Origin: Spirodela intermedia
Lineage: Eukaryota; Streptophyta; Magnoliopsida; Alismatales; Araceae
Direction of reading: 5' to 3'
DNA: 64,000 nt
Assembly: GCA_902729315.2 (NCBI GenBank)
Contig: LR746275.1
Span: 994,501-1,058,500 of the forward strand
The first letter of the stretch is position 1. Every line of letters starts with the position of its first letter. This document shows positions 22,201 to 36,200 of this stretch, piece after piece. The notes below the pieces were generated by a model. It saw only the letters and a program-made list of their open reading frames with translations. It was not told where the DNA came from and did not search any database. Made by a program: the position numbers and the translations under genes.

Positions 22201-24575
22201 TTTGGCCCCCTAGAGCCATGAATCTAGAATATGGTTGTAAGGTTCCATTTTGATTTAGTAGGTGCTATTAAATCAATATTTTAGCTTGTAATTTAGCATG
22301 TATTTGAATAAGAATTTAGTGGACCCAAGGAAATATTGGCGTATGAGGTACTTAGAAAGTGGACTGGGCTTATTGATTAAACCATTATAAAAACAAAGTC
22401 TCAAATTTTCATCCAACCATTTAGACCTAAGAAATGAGAAGAGAGAAGAAATGAGAGAACATAAAAAATTAGGACTTGATTAATTTATCCCCTTCTTGGT
22501 GATGTGCTGCAATATAGAATCTAACAAGTTGTATATCAGTAGAAGCTGACTCATAAGATATAATATAACAAACATCATTTTCAAATAATGGCTCATCCAA
22601 TTAAAGAGTCAATGCAATTTGGTGAAATCATAAATCTACTACATGTGGAATGAGACAGCTTAGAGAGTTCAACATCAAACATCATCACATATAAAATAGA
22701 AGATCAACATAGGTGTAGACACATACACAAATTGTGTTACCAATCAACATTGTCATTCAATATCTGATATACATGTTAACCAAAAAATACATTAGGGGCT
22801 TGAATTAACCATAACTTTTAGACTTGATTTCTTTTTACTATAGTATTAATTGACTTAGACATGCTATATGTTTGACTAGAAAAGGCTGAAAAAATGAGTT
22901 TTCTGATAGCCCTTAGATGAGTATGCTTCCACCCTAATCCTTAAGATCTTGAAACTCTTATCTTCAGAAGTTGACAAGTGCTTAGGAAATTTATTCATGG
23001 TTTAAGTAATCAGTAAAACCAAATTTTTCCTTTGGCATTCCAAGAATTTTTTAATTTTTTGAATTAATTTTATTTTAGATTTGGCTATGCATCATCTGAT
23101 TCCAAAAGTTAACTTCACATGTTACAAAATCTTTGGAGTAGGTTTCTGATGACAAAGAAAATTTCAGGCAGAGGTCTAGGGTGTGGAGTAGGGATAAAAG
23201 TTGACCACATTAATCTTATATATTAGTGTCAAGTGATTTTTATTGTTACATAATGTGCATAATATCATTCTAGCATAATGAAATAACTCACTCTCCCCTT
23301 TCATTTTAATTCCCACCAGAACCTTGGCACTTTGCTATTATTTTATTAATTTCTCCTACTAATTGATGCTTTAAAGATTTCATAGCTGGAATATTATTGC
23401 GATGAAAGGATTTATACTGTCGTGATTTTTTTCATGGTTACGATCATCTATTTTATTCATCATAAAATAATTCAAGTTTATAGTTAAAGATATTGAGATA
23501 TGGCTCGTTTATAAACATATCTCATTGCTTTTTAACATATATGACTATTAGTGTCTCAAGGTAGCATGACATGAAGTAATAGAAGAATGGAAATCAGGGC
23601 TTGAATTCATTTGACTTGAGATCCTTAATCATTGAGTCAATAAGGAATGATTTAGACAATTCTTGAATTCACATTGCTTGAATCAATGGACATAGAGAAA
23701 TCTGTTAAAGGAACGAAATATCTATTACTGATAGGTTTGTTTGATGTTATTGGTATGCACACTTTCTCACACTATATTTCGTGTTGTTTCCATGATGGTG
23801 AATGCTTCAAATTTCTTGATTCTTTTAAGGGAGACCATGTAATATGGTCCCTTTTAAATTTGAATGTTAAACCTCAATTCATTACCTACATAAGGGATTT
23901 AAATATGATTCTCAAGGTTAATAAGTTGCCATCATAAATGGTCCTTCTGTTCCCTAATCCAATTCGAAAGAAGTATCAAAATGGAAGGTAAATTACAGAC
24001 AATGCAGATTTGGAAAAGGGCCATAGTTCCCTTCTCGTCGGGTATGTGACTCTCCACACTCTCCGACTCCTGAGCTCAGATCTACCATTGGATCATCTAT
24101 TATTATATAAGTTCGCATTATCTACCGTTAGATGTAAAAGCAATACTAGTAGACATTATTACACTGAAGAAAAACAGCACACCTTGGTCATTCAAATGAA
24201 TTCAAGACGTCTTTTAAAACAGATGAAAAGTGCATTGGCGGATTTTCGTATGGGACAGCTCCACCTTATCCGACTTTCACACATCAGGGAACCCCCCGGG
24301 TTCTAACTTTCCTGAGGTCCACATTTCGATTATAATACCCAACTGGCCGACCCAAGTCAAATCCTGGTTCGGCTACTAATATGAGACAATTTGGACGATT
24401 ACTTGCCCATTTCTTGGTCAATCAGCGATTAACAGATTCTTCTACGGAGCCCTACTAATTTCTTAAAGTGAGTATAGTCTTGCTTTGAATGAATTATTCT
24501 TGTATATTGCTTTATATCCTGATATCATGTCCGTAGTTTCATCTTGCAAACACTGAGATTCTACGACGAGAGACT
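19116..24575. other. Duplicated intergenic spacer, second copy (between FUT B and FUT C)
   Basis: About 5.5 kb of AT-rich DNA is homologous to the spacer at 135-10231 with that copy's transposon insertions removed. It supplies empty sites for LTR-1 (near 20757), LTR-2 (near 24292) and the Copia element. ORFs at 21738-22028 and 23674-23937 are open here but broken in the other copy, and I do not recognise them. A motif of the type ttggccccctagag...atgtgaatg repeats at about 22148 and 22203, and at 4576 and 4629. No gene is supported. Confidence 0.8.
19288..19673. mobile_element. 386-bp insertion upstream of FUT copy B
   Basis: The upstream region of copy A runs straight through ggagttgggcagctgttgg (about 309-327). 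Here the same sequence is split after gttgggca (19280-19287), and ttgggca reappears at 19668-19674. The inserted DNA contains ctataaatgagg (about 19404) and is flanked by a 7-bp ttgggca repeat, suggesting a small transposon. I do not recognise the family. It lies 170-560 bp upstream of the start codon, so it probably changed the promoter. Confidence 0.5.
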
Positions 24576-27356
24576 TCATGTTGGTCTTCCATCTACCATC
24601 TGCAACCCCGAAATTCTGTCTCTGCAATTGGTCGTGTAAGGGAGGACCGTCGTCGTCTCGAGGAAGCCTCCTACTGCGCAGTCGTAGTTGGGGGGGAAGT
24701 GGAAGCACGGCTCCATGGACGCCCCCCGGGTGCAGGCAGGTAGGCGTCTCGGACTGATCAATATCCACGGGGTCTTCCCTGCTAGACTATTAGCGACGTA
24801 CCCGAAGGTCGACCATGCGCTGGTTACCAGGGCATCTGCGGTGCTAAGAAGATATATCTCCGCCAACGCCTTCACGTCATGCGCTTCGCTCCCCGTCTGC
24901 TGCTGCTCCTCGTGGCTCGGCTGGTGGAAGCTGACGTTCACCCCGGTGGATGCAGCACGTCCACTGTAGATGTCCTCGAGCGCTCCGAGAAACACGGAGT
25001 AGAGAGAAGTCACGATGACGGCTATGGAGGACGGTCTTCCCTCAGGGCTGGGGATTTTAGGTAGCAGGTTCTCCGTCCAAGTGCAGTTCAAGATTTGGCG
25101 TGTCACGAGCTCAACGGGGATACTTCCCTTGAAGTGGGTACGAATCTGGACCCCCAGCTTCACTGTCGCTCTAGCAAGATTATCATGGTAGTAACCAGTA
25201 ATCACTTCCCAGGCTGCGTCGGCGGGGTGGAAGAGGTATCTGCCCAAATGGTGAAAGACTGTGTCTTTCCTGGGGAAAACCTTGCTCAGCCGCCGCTCGT
25301 AGGCTGGGTTGAGGAAGAGAGCTGGGGAGAAGTACTGGTCGGATCTAAGTGCCACCCAGGGAATCTCCCGGAGGAAGCTCTGAGATGATTCGCAGAAGAA
25401 TCTCTTGTCGTAGTCGTCGTAGTCGTGGGACAAATGGGCGTAAACCAACCCCGTAGCAGTACTCTTTTTCTTCCTCAGAATTCTTCCAAGCCTCCGGCCA
25501 TCGCTATCGTTGAAGATGGAGCTGGGTCTCAGAGGGAAGTCCGGAGGGAGGAGCCAGCTGCTCCCGGGGAAGGGTTCGCAGAAGAGGGCGTGGAGATCCC
25601 TGCTCCTGTCAATGAGCAGCACCCTCTCAGAAAGCAAAGCATAGAGGAAGGCAGATGCGAGGCTTATCATCATATTCCCCAGTCCATTCGCGGGTCCCCA
25701 TATCAAGTACTTGCACTCTGCATGGCTTCCGCTGTGGGACTCCAACTGAGGAACGGACTTGCTGTAGGCTGCTGTGTGAGGGCCGCATCTCCGGTGCAGG
25801 GTTTCGAATCTCCTTAGACTCTTGACGAGCTCTGGGGATGGTTTATATGGGGAAGCCCTGCGATAAGCTGCCAATCGGTACCTGCTCACGCAAGAGCTGT
25901 CGTCGAACTCGGCAGAGAGAAGGCCGCCAAGAAGCTTATCGTGAATCTCACTGGAAGACGGAGCATTCTCGTATGCATTCCAAGACCAACTTTCAGAGAC
26001 CTTCCCTAAGCCGGAGGCTGGTGTAGCGGTCGGTATCGACGGGGCAACTGCTGCTGGTGGCGATGCATCTTTCTGCATGAAGAAGAGATTTTACTCTTGC
26101 CATCAATCTCGGGCAGAAATTACGGAGAAGTTGATTAATCTTCTCGAGACAGAAATTATGGGTGATCTTGTTTTATTTAGGAAAGTTTTTCTTTTTCAGT
26201 TGGATTTCATCGCGTATGGAAACCCGAAGTGATGATCGATGGTTATCGACTGGTTTCCGTATGTTAACACGAAGTGAAACTTTGGCATATCCGGAAAAAA
26301 ATTGAAAATAAGAACTTTGCATGATCTTCAAAATTACTGAAGTTCTAGGGATAAATTTCAATTTTTTTTTCTTCCAATTCATGCTTCCTAAAAAAGAACT
26401 ACTACATTCAGAGTTTTGCAGTTTTCTCAAATCAACTTACAGAAATCTAGAAAATTTAATGATTAAAACTTACTTCTCTCTGAAAAATACTTACTGATTT
26501 ACAGTTTTTCTTAGAACTCCACAATACAATGAGATTCAGATGTTCGATTCTCGGATTTTAACAATGCTTAAATTATTTAAAATGTTCCCATTTTCTGCTT
26601 CGTTCAGTACTAGGAATGAATATGGTAGAATATATGATTGTATGCAAGGTGACTTCATTGAACTGAGAACTTGGCAGATCTTATGGTAGAGTACTCACAC
26701 TGATCTCCTGCGTAATCCCGCTGGATGATGGCGTGAAGCTCTCCGAGTCTCGATCCCGGCCTAAGAATATTGGAAACAAACTCGTTGATAAGTGACGAAG
26801 AAATCGATCGGCAGGGAAATTCCGTCAATAGATCCTCCTAGATGTGGCTATGTGCGCCAAAATCCCTGTATAATCTGTCTATGCGTCAACTGTAGGCTTG
26901 GCCGGCGATCCTGTTCCCCAATTCCTACGTCGCAGGTGCGGAAGACTGTTTGCCGGAGTCGTGTAGGTACCAGAGAGGAAGGATAGTCGAATTTCGGAGC
27001 GGAAACGCGACTGGCTCAGGGGGCCAAGTTCCTGGCGCAGTTTCGTACAGATCCAGTTCGAATTGATGATCCGATCTGGTAAAATAATCGTCAAGGTTGG
27101 GGCAGGAAGAGAGGCGGGACGTGAACTGACCGTTCTTCGAGTTCTGCGGTGTGGAATCCCTGTAGATGCTGGCGAGGAACGGCAGGGGAGGCCTGTAAAT
27201 CTCGGAGACGAAAACCAGCGTGAGTACGCTCGATCCGGCGAAGATCGCGAAGAACAGTCTCAAGGATCTTGGAATTCCCGATCCAGCCGGCGGCAGCAAC
27301 CGCGAGATGTCCCCCCTCCCACCCATTGAGTGGCCTCCGCGGGCCGAATGCTCCAT
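24576..27356 (-). CDS. FUT: Galactoside 2-alpha-L-fucosyltransferase copy C (GT37), 3 exons, 594 aa
   Basis: Paralogue of copy B with the same architecture. Exons are 27131-27356, 26699-26760 and 24576-26072, with donors GTCAGT and GTGAGT and acceptors TTCTTAG and TTCATGCAG, in frame throughout. The start ATG is chosen because its context lines up with copies A and B; an in-frame upstream extension to 27548 is treated as leader. The signal anchor lies at about residues 30-52 (RSLRLFFAIFAGSSVLTLVF). The catalytic region has CKYLIW, NGLGNM about 225-230, GVQIR about 403-407, HQPSHEE about 479-485 and STFGYVANSLAG about 517-528. The stem is shorter and more diverged than in copy B. All reading frames are intact. 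Its start is only 369 bp from the stop of the GSK3 gene, so its promoter is compact or overlaps that gene's 3'UTR. Confidence 0.9.
26699..26760 (-). other. FUT: FUT copy C middle exon (62 nt)
   Basis: The acceptor is CAATATTCTTAG and the donor is GTGAGTAC. It supplies two bases to a split glycine codon plus 20 codons (GRDRDSESFTPSSSG and onward). It matches copy B's 74-nt exon in place, phase and first residues. Confidence 0.75.
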
Positions 27357-27725
27357 GGCGGCCAGGTCTAATGAAGATGGATTTATGGCCTGTGGCCATA
27401 AATAAGCAACCCCCAGTTTCCTCATCCTACTTCCTTCGTAATCAATCCTCACCATCTTTACCAATCTTCTATTGTCCCAATGACGATCGATAAGGAAGAC
27501 TGGTATTACCGTCTGGCAATTCCCAAGATCACCACGGAACTGGACCACGAATCAATTCAGTGCTGGAGAATCAATTGAACCGAGTACATGAGAATCACTC
27601 TGTCTCCTCCATCTTGTATAATTTTTTACAGTCTATATGGCAAAACTTGAGAGAAGATCTTCCGAGGAAGAAGACGATGGGCATGTCACAGAGGGCCATC
27701 CGCAGGAGAGGAGACTAGAAGTAGC
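27357..27725. promoter_or_regulatory. Compact intergenic region between GSK3 3' end and FUT copy C
   Basis: These 369 bp must hold the 3'UTR/poly(A) region of the GSK3 gene and the promoter and leader of FUT copy C, both on the minus strand. No clear TATA box is visible near the FUT start. The in-frame upstream extension (27357-27548) has no stop, so a longer FUT N-terminus cannot be excluded. Confidence 0.4.
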
Positions 27726-30434
<2,709 letters not shown>

Positions 30435-30437
30435 CTT

Positions 30438-31987
30438 CTAGCAGGCAATTTATAACAAACAATCTTCAACCCCTAGCAGTGCAACTCCCTTCATCAAGCA
30501 TACTCGTTGACCTGCTGCCACATAAATACAATACATTAGGAACAAGTGGATGGGAAAAAAATTAAAATGTCTGCTGTCTCTAATATGAGAGATATTTCAT
30601 CGAATTGGAACTCAATCAGCTGCCTGGAAAATATATATCTGAAAAATCAAACAGGAAAACTTGATGCCTCGTTAGCCCACCCATATGGTAAACCCAGCCA
30701 AAAGACACCCAAGATAAACCTTACTTGGTTCAACTATGTACTAAGAACTAACAAGGTTAGAACATACCAGGCACAAAATCATCATCACCATGCACCTTTT
30801 TTCAACGAGAGGTATGTCCAAAATGAACCAAATCGAAGGAAATCCATGTATAATGGACATTTTCAAATACTGATAATATGTATATGTATGCATAGGGAAA
30901 TTAATATGTTGCCCAGGATGTAAATATCACTTGAAACTTGAGAAAAAGTAACTTTGCATTTCCACGACCAAACTAAGATGGGCATAATTCTGCGTGGTTC
31001 CATTTCAATCATGGAATTTTGAAAACGTGAAGTAGAGCCGAACGGAACATGGAATCGGGACCACTGAAGTCGAAACTTACACCCAACCCCCCCCCAGCCC
31101 CCCCAGCCCCTCCTCGCCTACTGCCCAGAAAGTGCATACTCCCAAATGGGCCTCAAATTCAGATTTCAACAGGTCTCAAATTCGGTGGAAAGTAACCGCA
31201 AGCCCTCGACACCTCCAATATGCAAACATGCAGGTAGCAATATCTGCTATGAAATATATCACATTAACCACAAGAAACGAATACAGTCTCCGAAATGCAT
31301 CTTAGGAGAGACTGATCCCAGAACCCCCAAGATATTGATCAGAGAGGACACCCACAGTACCCATTATCGGGTTGACAACAGCCGTGTAAGCCGATAAAGA
31401 GAATAAACTAAGACCGATGTCCTACTGATCGTATCCCACAGAAAACATCTCGGACGATGAGCATTCATTGGAAAACATGCTCAGGTCGCAATCGGATTTA
31501 AATTTTCTGACGGCTCATAGAAAACACACTAATACTTCAAATAAATTATCTGCCAAGACCTTTCTCACCCTAGATTTCATTACGACATACATTATTAGCA
31601 ATGTCAGAAATGAAAATCGAGGGAACTAAAAACCAAGGAAAGGAATTAAGTTCCCCACGGAGTATGAAGTGGACACAGGCGATAAAACCAGTCTCTTTCA
31701 TCTCCCAAAAATAGAAGCTAGGAACGGAAAGAAGGCACATGACACGCACAAACTCCATACAAGATAATTCCAGTTAGCAACGGACAATAAAAACTACCTA
31801 ATGGACAGGATAAGCGGAGGAGGCTTATCCACCCCACCCCCCTCCGGTTCACTGAGGATGCTTAAAAGACATGGGAAACCGACGGAAATCTCTTGATCCA
31901 ACAAGCTGAAGGCGATCGCTCTGTCGTTCAACCAAACGAAAACACAAATCCCCGGACAGAAACGGATCCGTTGCTGAAGAAACTTAC
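30438..31987 (-). other. 5'UTR intron of the GSK3 gene (1550 bp)
   Basis: The acceptor TTGCCTGCTAG lies three bases before the GSK3 ATG. A strong donor, CGG|GTAAGTT, lies at 31987. No frame continues upstream of the ATG, so a leader intron is the simplest model. It includes a C-rich patch at 31081-31120 and no gene. Several short ORFs inside it lack any family signal. Confidence 0.6.
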
Positions 31988-32140
31988 CCGGGAGCTAAGC
32001 AGAGATCTACCCCCGAGACGCGATGACATGATCGGTGACGGAGAGCAACCGAATCAACTCGATCGGGCGGACTGCAGACGCAGAGCAGCTACCACATTTT
32101 TCTTCTAAGCACATGGCGCAAAGCGGCAGATTCCTCCTCC
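31988..32140 (-). other. Predicted non-coding first exon of the GSK3 gene
   Basis: The 3' boundary is the GTAAGT donor at 31987. The 5' boundary is not determinable from sequence and is placed only approximately. The stretch is less AT-rich than the intron beside it. Confidence 0.4.
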
Positions 32141-32309
32141 CTCTCCGTCCCACTCTTCTCAAACGTATATGGCGGGGAAGAGTTGAAACCTCCATCCAGT
32201 CCAGCAGGTTCACATCCCACGTCCCCAGATACCTTCCGTGCAGCCCATTTAATTATTTAAACTAAATTATAATCATTTATTAAATCGTTAAAAGCCAATA
32301 GAATTTACG

Positions 32310-32717
32310 CACGTGGATTAATCGCCCACGATCGAGACGCAGCGGATTAACGGAATGGACGGTTCTGATGAATGGGCCCACCTTCTGATGCGACAGGTCA
32401 CCTGTAGTTTTAGAGGGATAGGATCCGGTAAGAGTCTGAGAAGTTACCAGCCGTCCTATCCGAGATCAACGGCCCTGATCACGTAAGAGACACGTGCTTC
32501 CGTTCCTGGTGACGTGACTTCTTTGGAAAGAAATCTCAGCCGTCCGAGTTCTGACCGATCACGTGGTTAATAATCTCGCCACCGGTATTTTCCCTGGTTT
32601 TTATTTATTGAATATTTCAAACCATATCCCAGGGAATTTTAAATAATATGATAGAAAATAGAGCCTGCAGGAGGCCGGGGAAAGAAGAGAGCTCTTTGGA
32701 GATAATTATAGCACGTG
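32310..32717. promoter_or_regulatory. Cluster of four G-box (CACGTG) elements upstream of GSK3
   Basis: CACGTG occurs at 32310-32315, 32491-32496, 32560-32565 and 32712-32717, with related ACGT cores at about 32480 and 32512. G-boxes bind bZIP and bHLH factors in light, abscisic-acid and brassinosteroid responses. The cluster lies within about 0.6 kb upstream of the predicted first GSK3 exon and about 0.5 kb downstream of the VIP3 stop, so GSK3 is the likely target. Confidence 0.5.
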
Positions 32718-33017
32718 CTTAATTCAACTTAAATTAAATCAAATTAAATAGGAAAATAAAAAGTATTGAAACCCGATTTAATATTTTTTGTATCTGGTTC
32801 GAGCCCATTAGAAAAGCTGAGTTAATATAGCGACTAGGGGGAGGAATTTTATATATTCTATGCAATTTACTTAATAAAAATGAATTAACAGAAAGCGTGG
32901 AAAGAAAGAAGAACCAGTTTTGTGCATGGGCCAGCGACTCCCTACCTTGTGGCTTCACTCGTCGGCTGGACCCACATTCGACATTGGACCGACCAGGCAG
33001 GAAAACCAGGCACAGTA

Positions 33018-33243
33018 AGCTCCTGTTCTTCACGAAGAAGCCCGATTAAGTGAGCAGCAATGCAAACTTCCATGGGGAGGGGGGAAAGAGACAAACGAAA
33101 AGGCGAAGAAGAACCCTTCCTTCCTCCTAAGCTGCTGTTCTTCACGAAGAAGAAGTGCGATCCGATGCCGTGAACAACAATCTATGCAGTATTCCATGGG
33201 TGGAGGGGGAGAAGAGGCAAAATGGAAGAAGAAATCTTTCCTT
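33018..33243. repeat. Tandem duplication, two units of about 112 bp, in the VIP3 3' flank
   Basis: Unit 1 (33018-33129) and unit 2 (33130-33243) share agct(c/g)ctgttcttcacgaag, then ttccatggg(g/t)(g/a)gaggggg, then a gaagaa(g/a)aa purine run and tttcc. They are visibly diverged. Unit 2 ends a few bases before the VIP3 stop codon, so on the minus strand the repeat makes up the start of the 3'UTR. Confidence 0.7.
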
Positions 33244-33250
33244 GTTCTGC

Positions 33251-36200
33251 TCATGAATAATCGTAGAGAGAGATGCTCTTGTCGTCGGAGACGCTGGCGA
33301 GGCGGCCGGCGCGCACCCCGGCGCCGCCCGGCGGCCGAAACGCCACGCCCCACACCAAATCCCCGTGGTTGCTCATCGTCTGCACGGCGGCCCTCATGCC
33401 GAGATCCCAGAGCTTCACCGTCCGGTCGCTGGAGCCCGTGGCGATGGCGGCACCATCCGGGCTCGCGTCCACGCTCAGCACCCAGCTCGCGTGCCCCGAC
33501 ATGGCGCTCACCAAGCTCTTCCCCTCCGCGTCGTACATGTGGACGCAGCTGTCGTCCGATGCCGAGAAGAGCACTCGGGAGTCCAGCGGGGAGTAGACGA
33601 GGGACCTCACCGGCATGAAATGGCCCTCGAGCTGGTGCAGGAGCTTCGCGCGGGCCACGTCGAAGACGGCGATGGTACCGTCCATGGACCCGCAGGCCAG
33701 CCGCCGCCCGTCGGCGCTCCACGCCACGGAGAGCGCGAACTTGCCGCCGCCGCCGCCGCTCTTGTCCCCCGGGCGCGGCTGTTCTGAATGGGGAATGGCC
33801 AGGGTGGCTACCAGCTCGAACGTGGACGTGTTCCACAGCTTCACCGAGGCGCTGCTCCCTCCGGCCACCGCCAATAAATTGCCCTGCAAGTGAGAGAGAA
33901 TGAGAATGAATGGGTATATGGGCACCAGGACATCGGCTTCAGTTTCCCATGCTGCCTAGAATCTATGAATCGAATAATCTATCTCAGGAGCCCACAAGGC
34001 TAGCTAGCTAGCTAGCTAGCCAGCTAGCTGGTTGGCAAAACCATATCCGTTGTGGAGCAGCTACCATGAGCGGAAGATGCATGAGACTATTTACCCAAGG
34101 AAATGCTAGAAGCAGATATAAATCTGTTCAACGTATAGAGAGTGATTGATGGGGACTAATACTATCCTATAATGACATAAAAAGCACAGGGACAGGATGC
34201 TATTGGAAGGTAATGGGCGAGACCACAATAGGATAAGAAGGGATTGAAATGGCCCCATAGAAGAGTGCGACACTTCTGACTCCTGGGGCAACTACAAATC
34301 TCATGAATGTCAATCAAGGGATTATGTGACAGTAACAAACACTTTCCCAGGTTTTGAAGAATCATGAGACACTTCTCCTATCTTCAGTGCTGAATTTCTC
34401 GTCAACTTTAAAATAATTTAATAAAAGGATAAGCCAAAGTTATATTTGATTCAAATCATCACTTGTCAAAGTGATGAACCCTCTACAGTTTAGACATGTG
34501 ATCTGATGATGAATACGACTTCAATAGCTTCCTTGTTCTTGTATTTTACAACATAATAAAAATTTTAGCAATATTTTCTCCGAATCATGGTGGATAATCA
34601 ACACAACTTTAGACTATTTAAAATATTGAGATCTCTCTCTTAAATATACATGAGGTATTCTCAAACGATATTTCTTAACTGAAGCACACGAGAAACCTCA
34701 GATGATGATGATGATTACCCATCTACTTTCACAACTGCAGACCATAACAGCGTTTCTTCTATGACGATCGCAGGAATACTGAGATGTCAAGCATGGCATA
34801 TGAAGAAGAATGTACCCTATTGGATATTCTATCAAGAGCTAAGCCAATATACAAGAAAGAAGGGAAGAAAGAGCACATTCTCACCTGTAATTTTCGTTTA
34901 AAGTGCATAACTCACATGAGTTGTTACTTTCATGCTTTCAGAATATTAAATGAAATAGGTTGCAATACGCTATGGAGTTTGGCATACACTTACATGAGAA
35001 ACATTCTCAACAATCTTCCTATCCATTAACAAGAGCACACAAAGAGCTATTTTCATAATTAATTTATCATTATCTAGAGAAAATCACATTCATCATACAG
35101 TGCGCAAACGATTCAACACTAGTTTTCGCTTCAAGAACATGAAGAAAGGCCATATCGGTCAAAGGAGAAGATTGTAGATATCTATACAAAGACATTGGAG
35201 CTTGAACTATTCAACAACCTAAACACCAACTTCGAATGGTTATGCAAAAATCAAGTTACATGTGGGATGTGAAGAATGATCTTAACCTATTTTAGTTCAG
35301 TTTTCAGAGTTGGATAGTCTACTAGTCGATTGTGACTTTGACAGTCTATTAGTCCCCACAAAAGAAAGAGATCGAGCAACTCTGATGAAATTACTAGGCA
35401 CTGTTAATCGCATAGAGGATAGTCTCCTCAAGTTCCTACAAGGTAAAGAATGTTTAGGAACTACCAGTAAACTTTGTCTTAAATTCAAGTGGTCAAAATT
35501 ATCCGAAATACAGTAAAAAACTTGCAAATAAAAGATGTTACAAGTATTGAACGCCTGATGTGAGGGGCTAAATATATTATATGGTTCATAATTACTTTTA
35601 ATTGCGAAGCGAGAAATTAATAGAATCACATATTAGTCAGATCATTTATTTTTATCGGTCACACTGCTTCCTTTGAGTAATCTCTCTTAATACACTTTGG
35701 CTCGGCCTAAATACTTCCCAGCAGAGTTGATGCCCGATGAAAAAGCCCAGCACAAACGCATGGTCATGTCTCTTTGAAAACTTTGGTAACACACCCCAAG
35801 TAAGCATCAAAATAAAGGAATAACTTTAGATCATGAAGATGATATTTGCCGCATAACTCTTTTTATATCGGTCATTTATGGAACGTATGGGGCAGAAATT
35901 ACAGAAATATGTGACTGACAACAGACTCTATGTTTAACAAGTGTATCCAATGGTTCATCCAAACATATAACCAAGAAATGGTAGAAACACCAAACATATG
36001 ACCTTGACAGATCCAAACGGGTGAAACGTTCATCCAACATACTATTTTCATACCCAAAGAAATGAAGCTATATTTCCTGGATTTCCATCTAAAACGTTAC
36101 TAACCAAGAATCAAATAGCAAAAAAGGATAACCAAAATTAAAATATGTATGCATACAAATTAAGAATTAGGTCCCGGTATTGCCCAGAACAATTTAATCC

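Noticed and set aside
27357-27548. Starting FUT copy C at the upstream alternative ATGs
   Set aside because: The ATG at 27356 has the context conserved with copies A and B. The extension has no counterpart in them, though it remains open.
32007-32213. 68-codon minus ORF upstream of GSK3
   Set aside because: It crosses the predicted leader exon and has no homology signal; it is probably untranslated leader.
33030-33836. 268-codon minus-strand ORF and large plus-strand ORFs over VIP3 exon 2
   Set aside because: They are Arg/Ala/Gly-rich shadow frames of GC-rich coding DNA. The WD-repeat frame is the real one.
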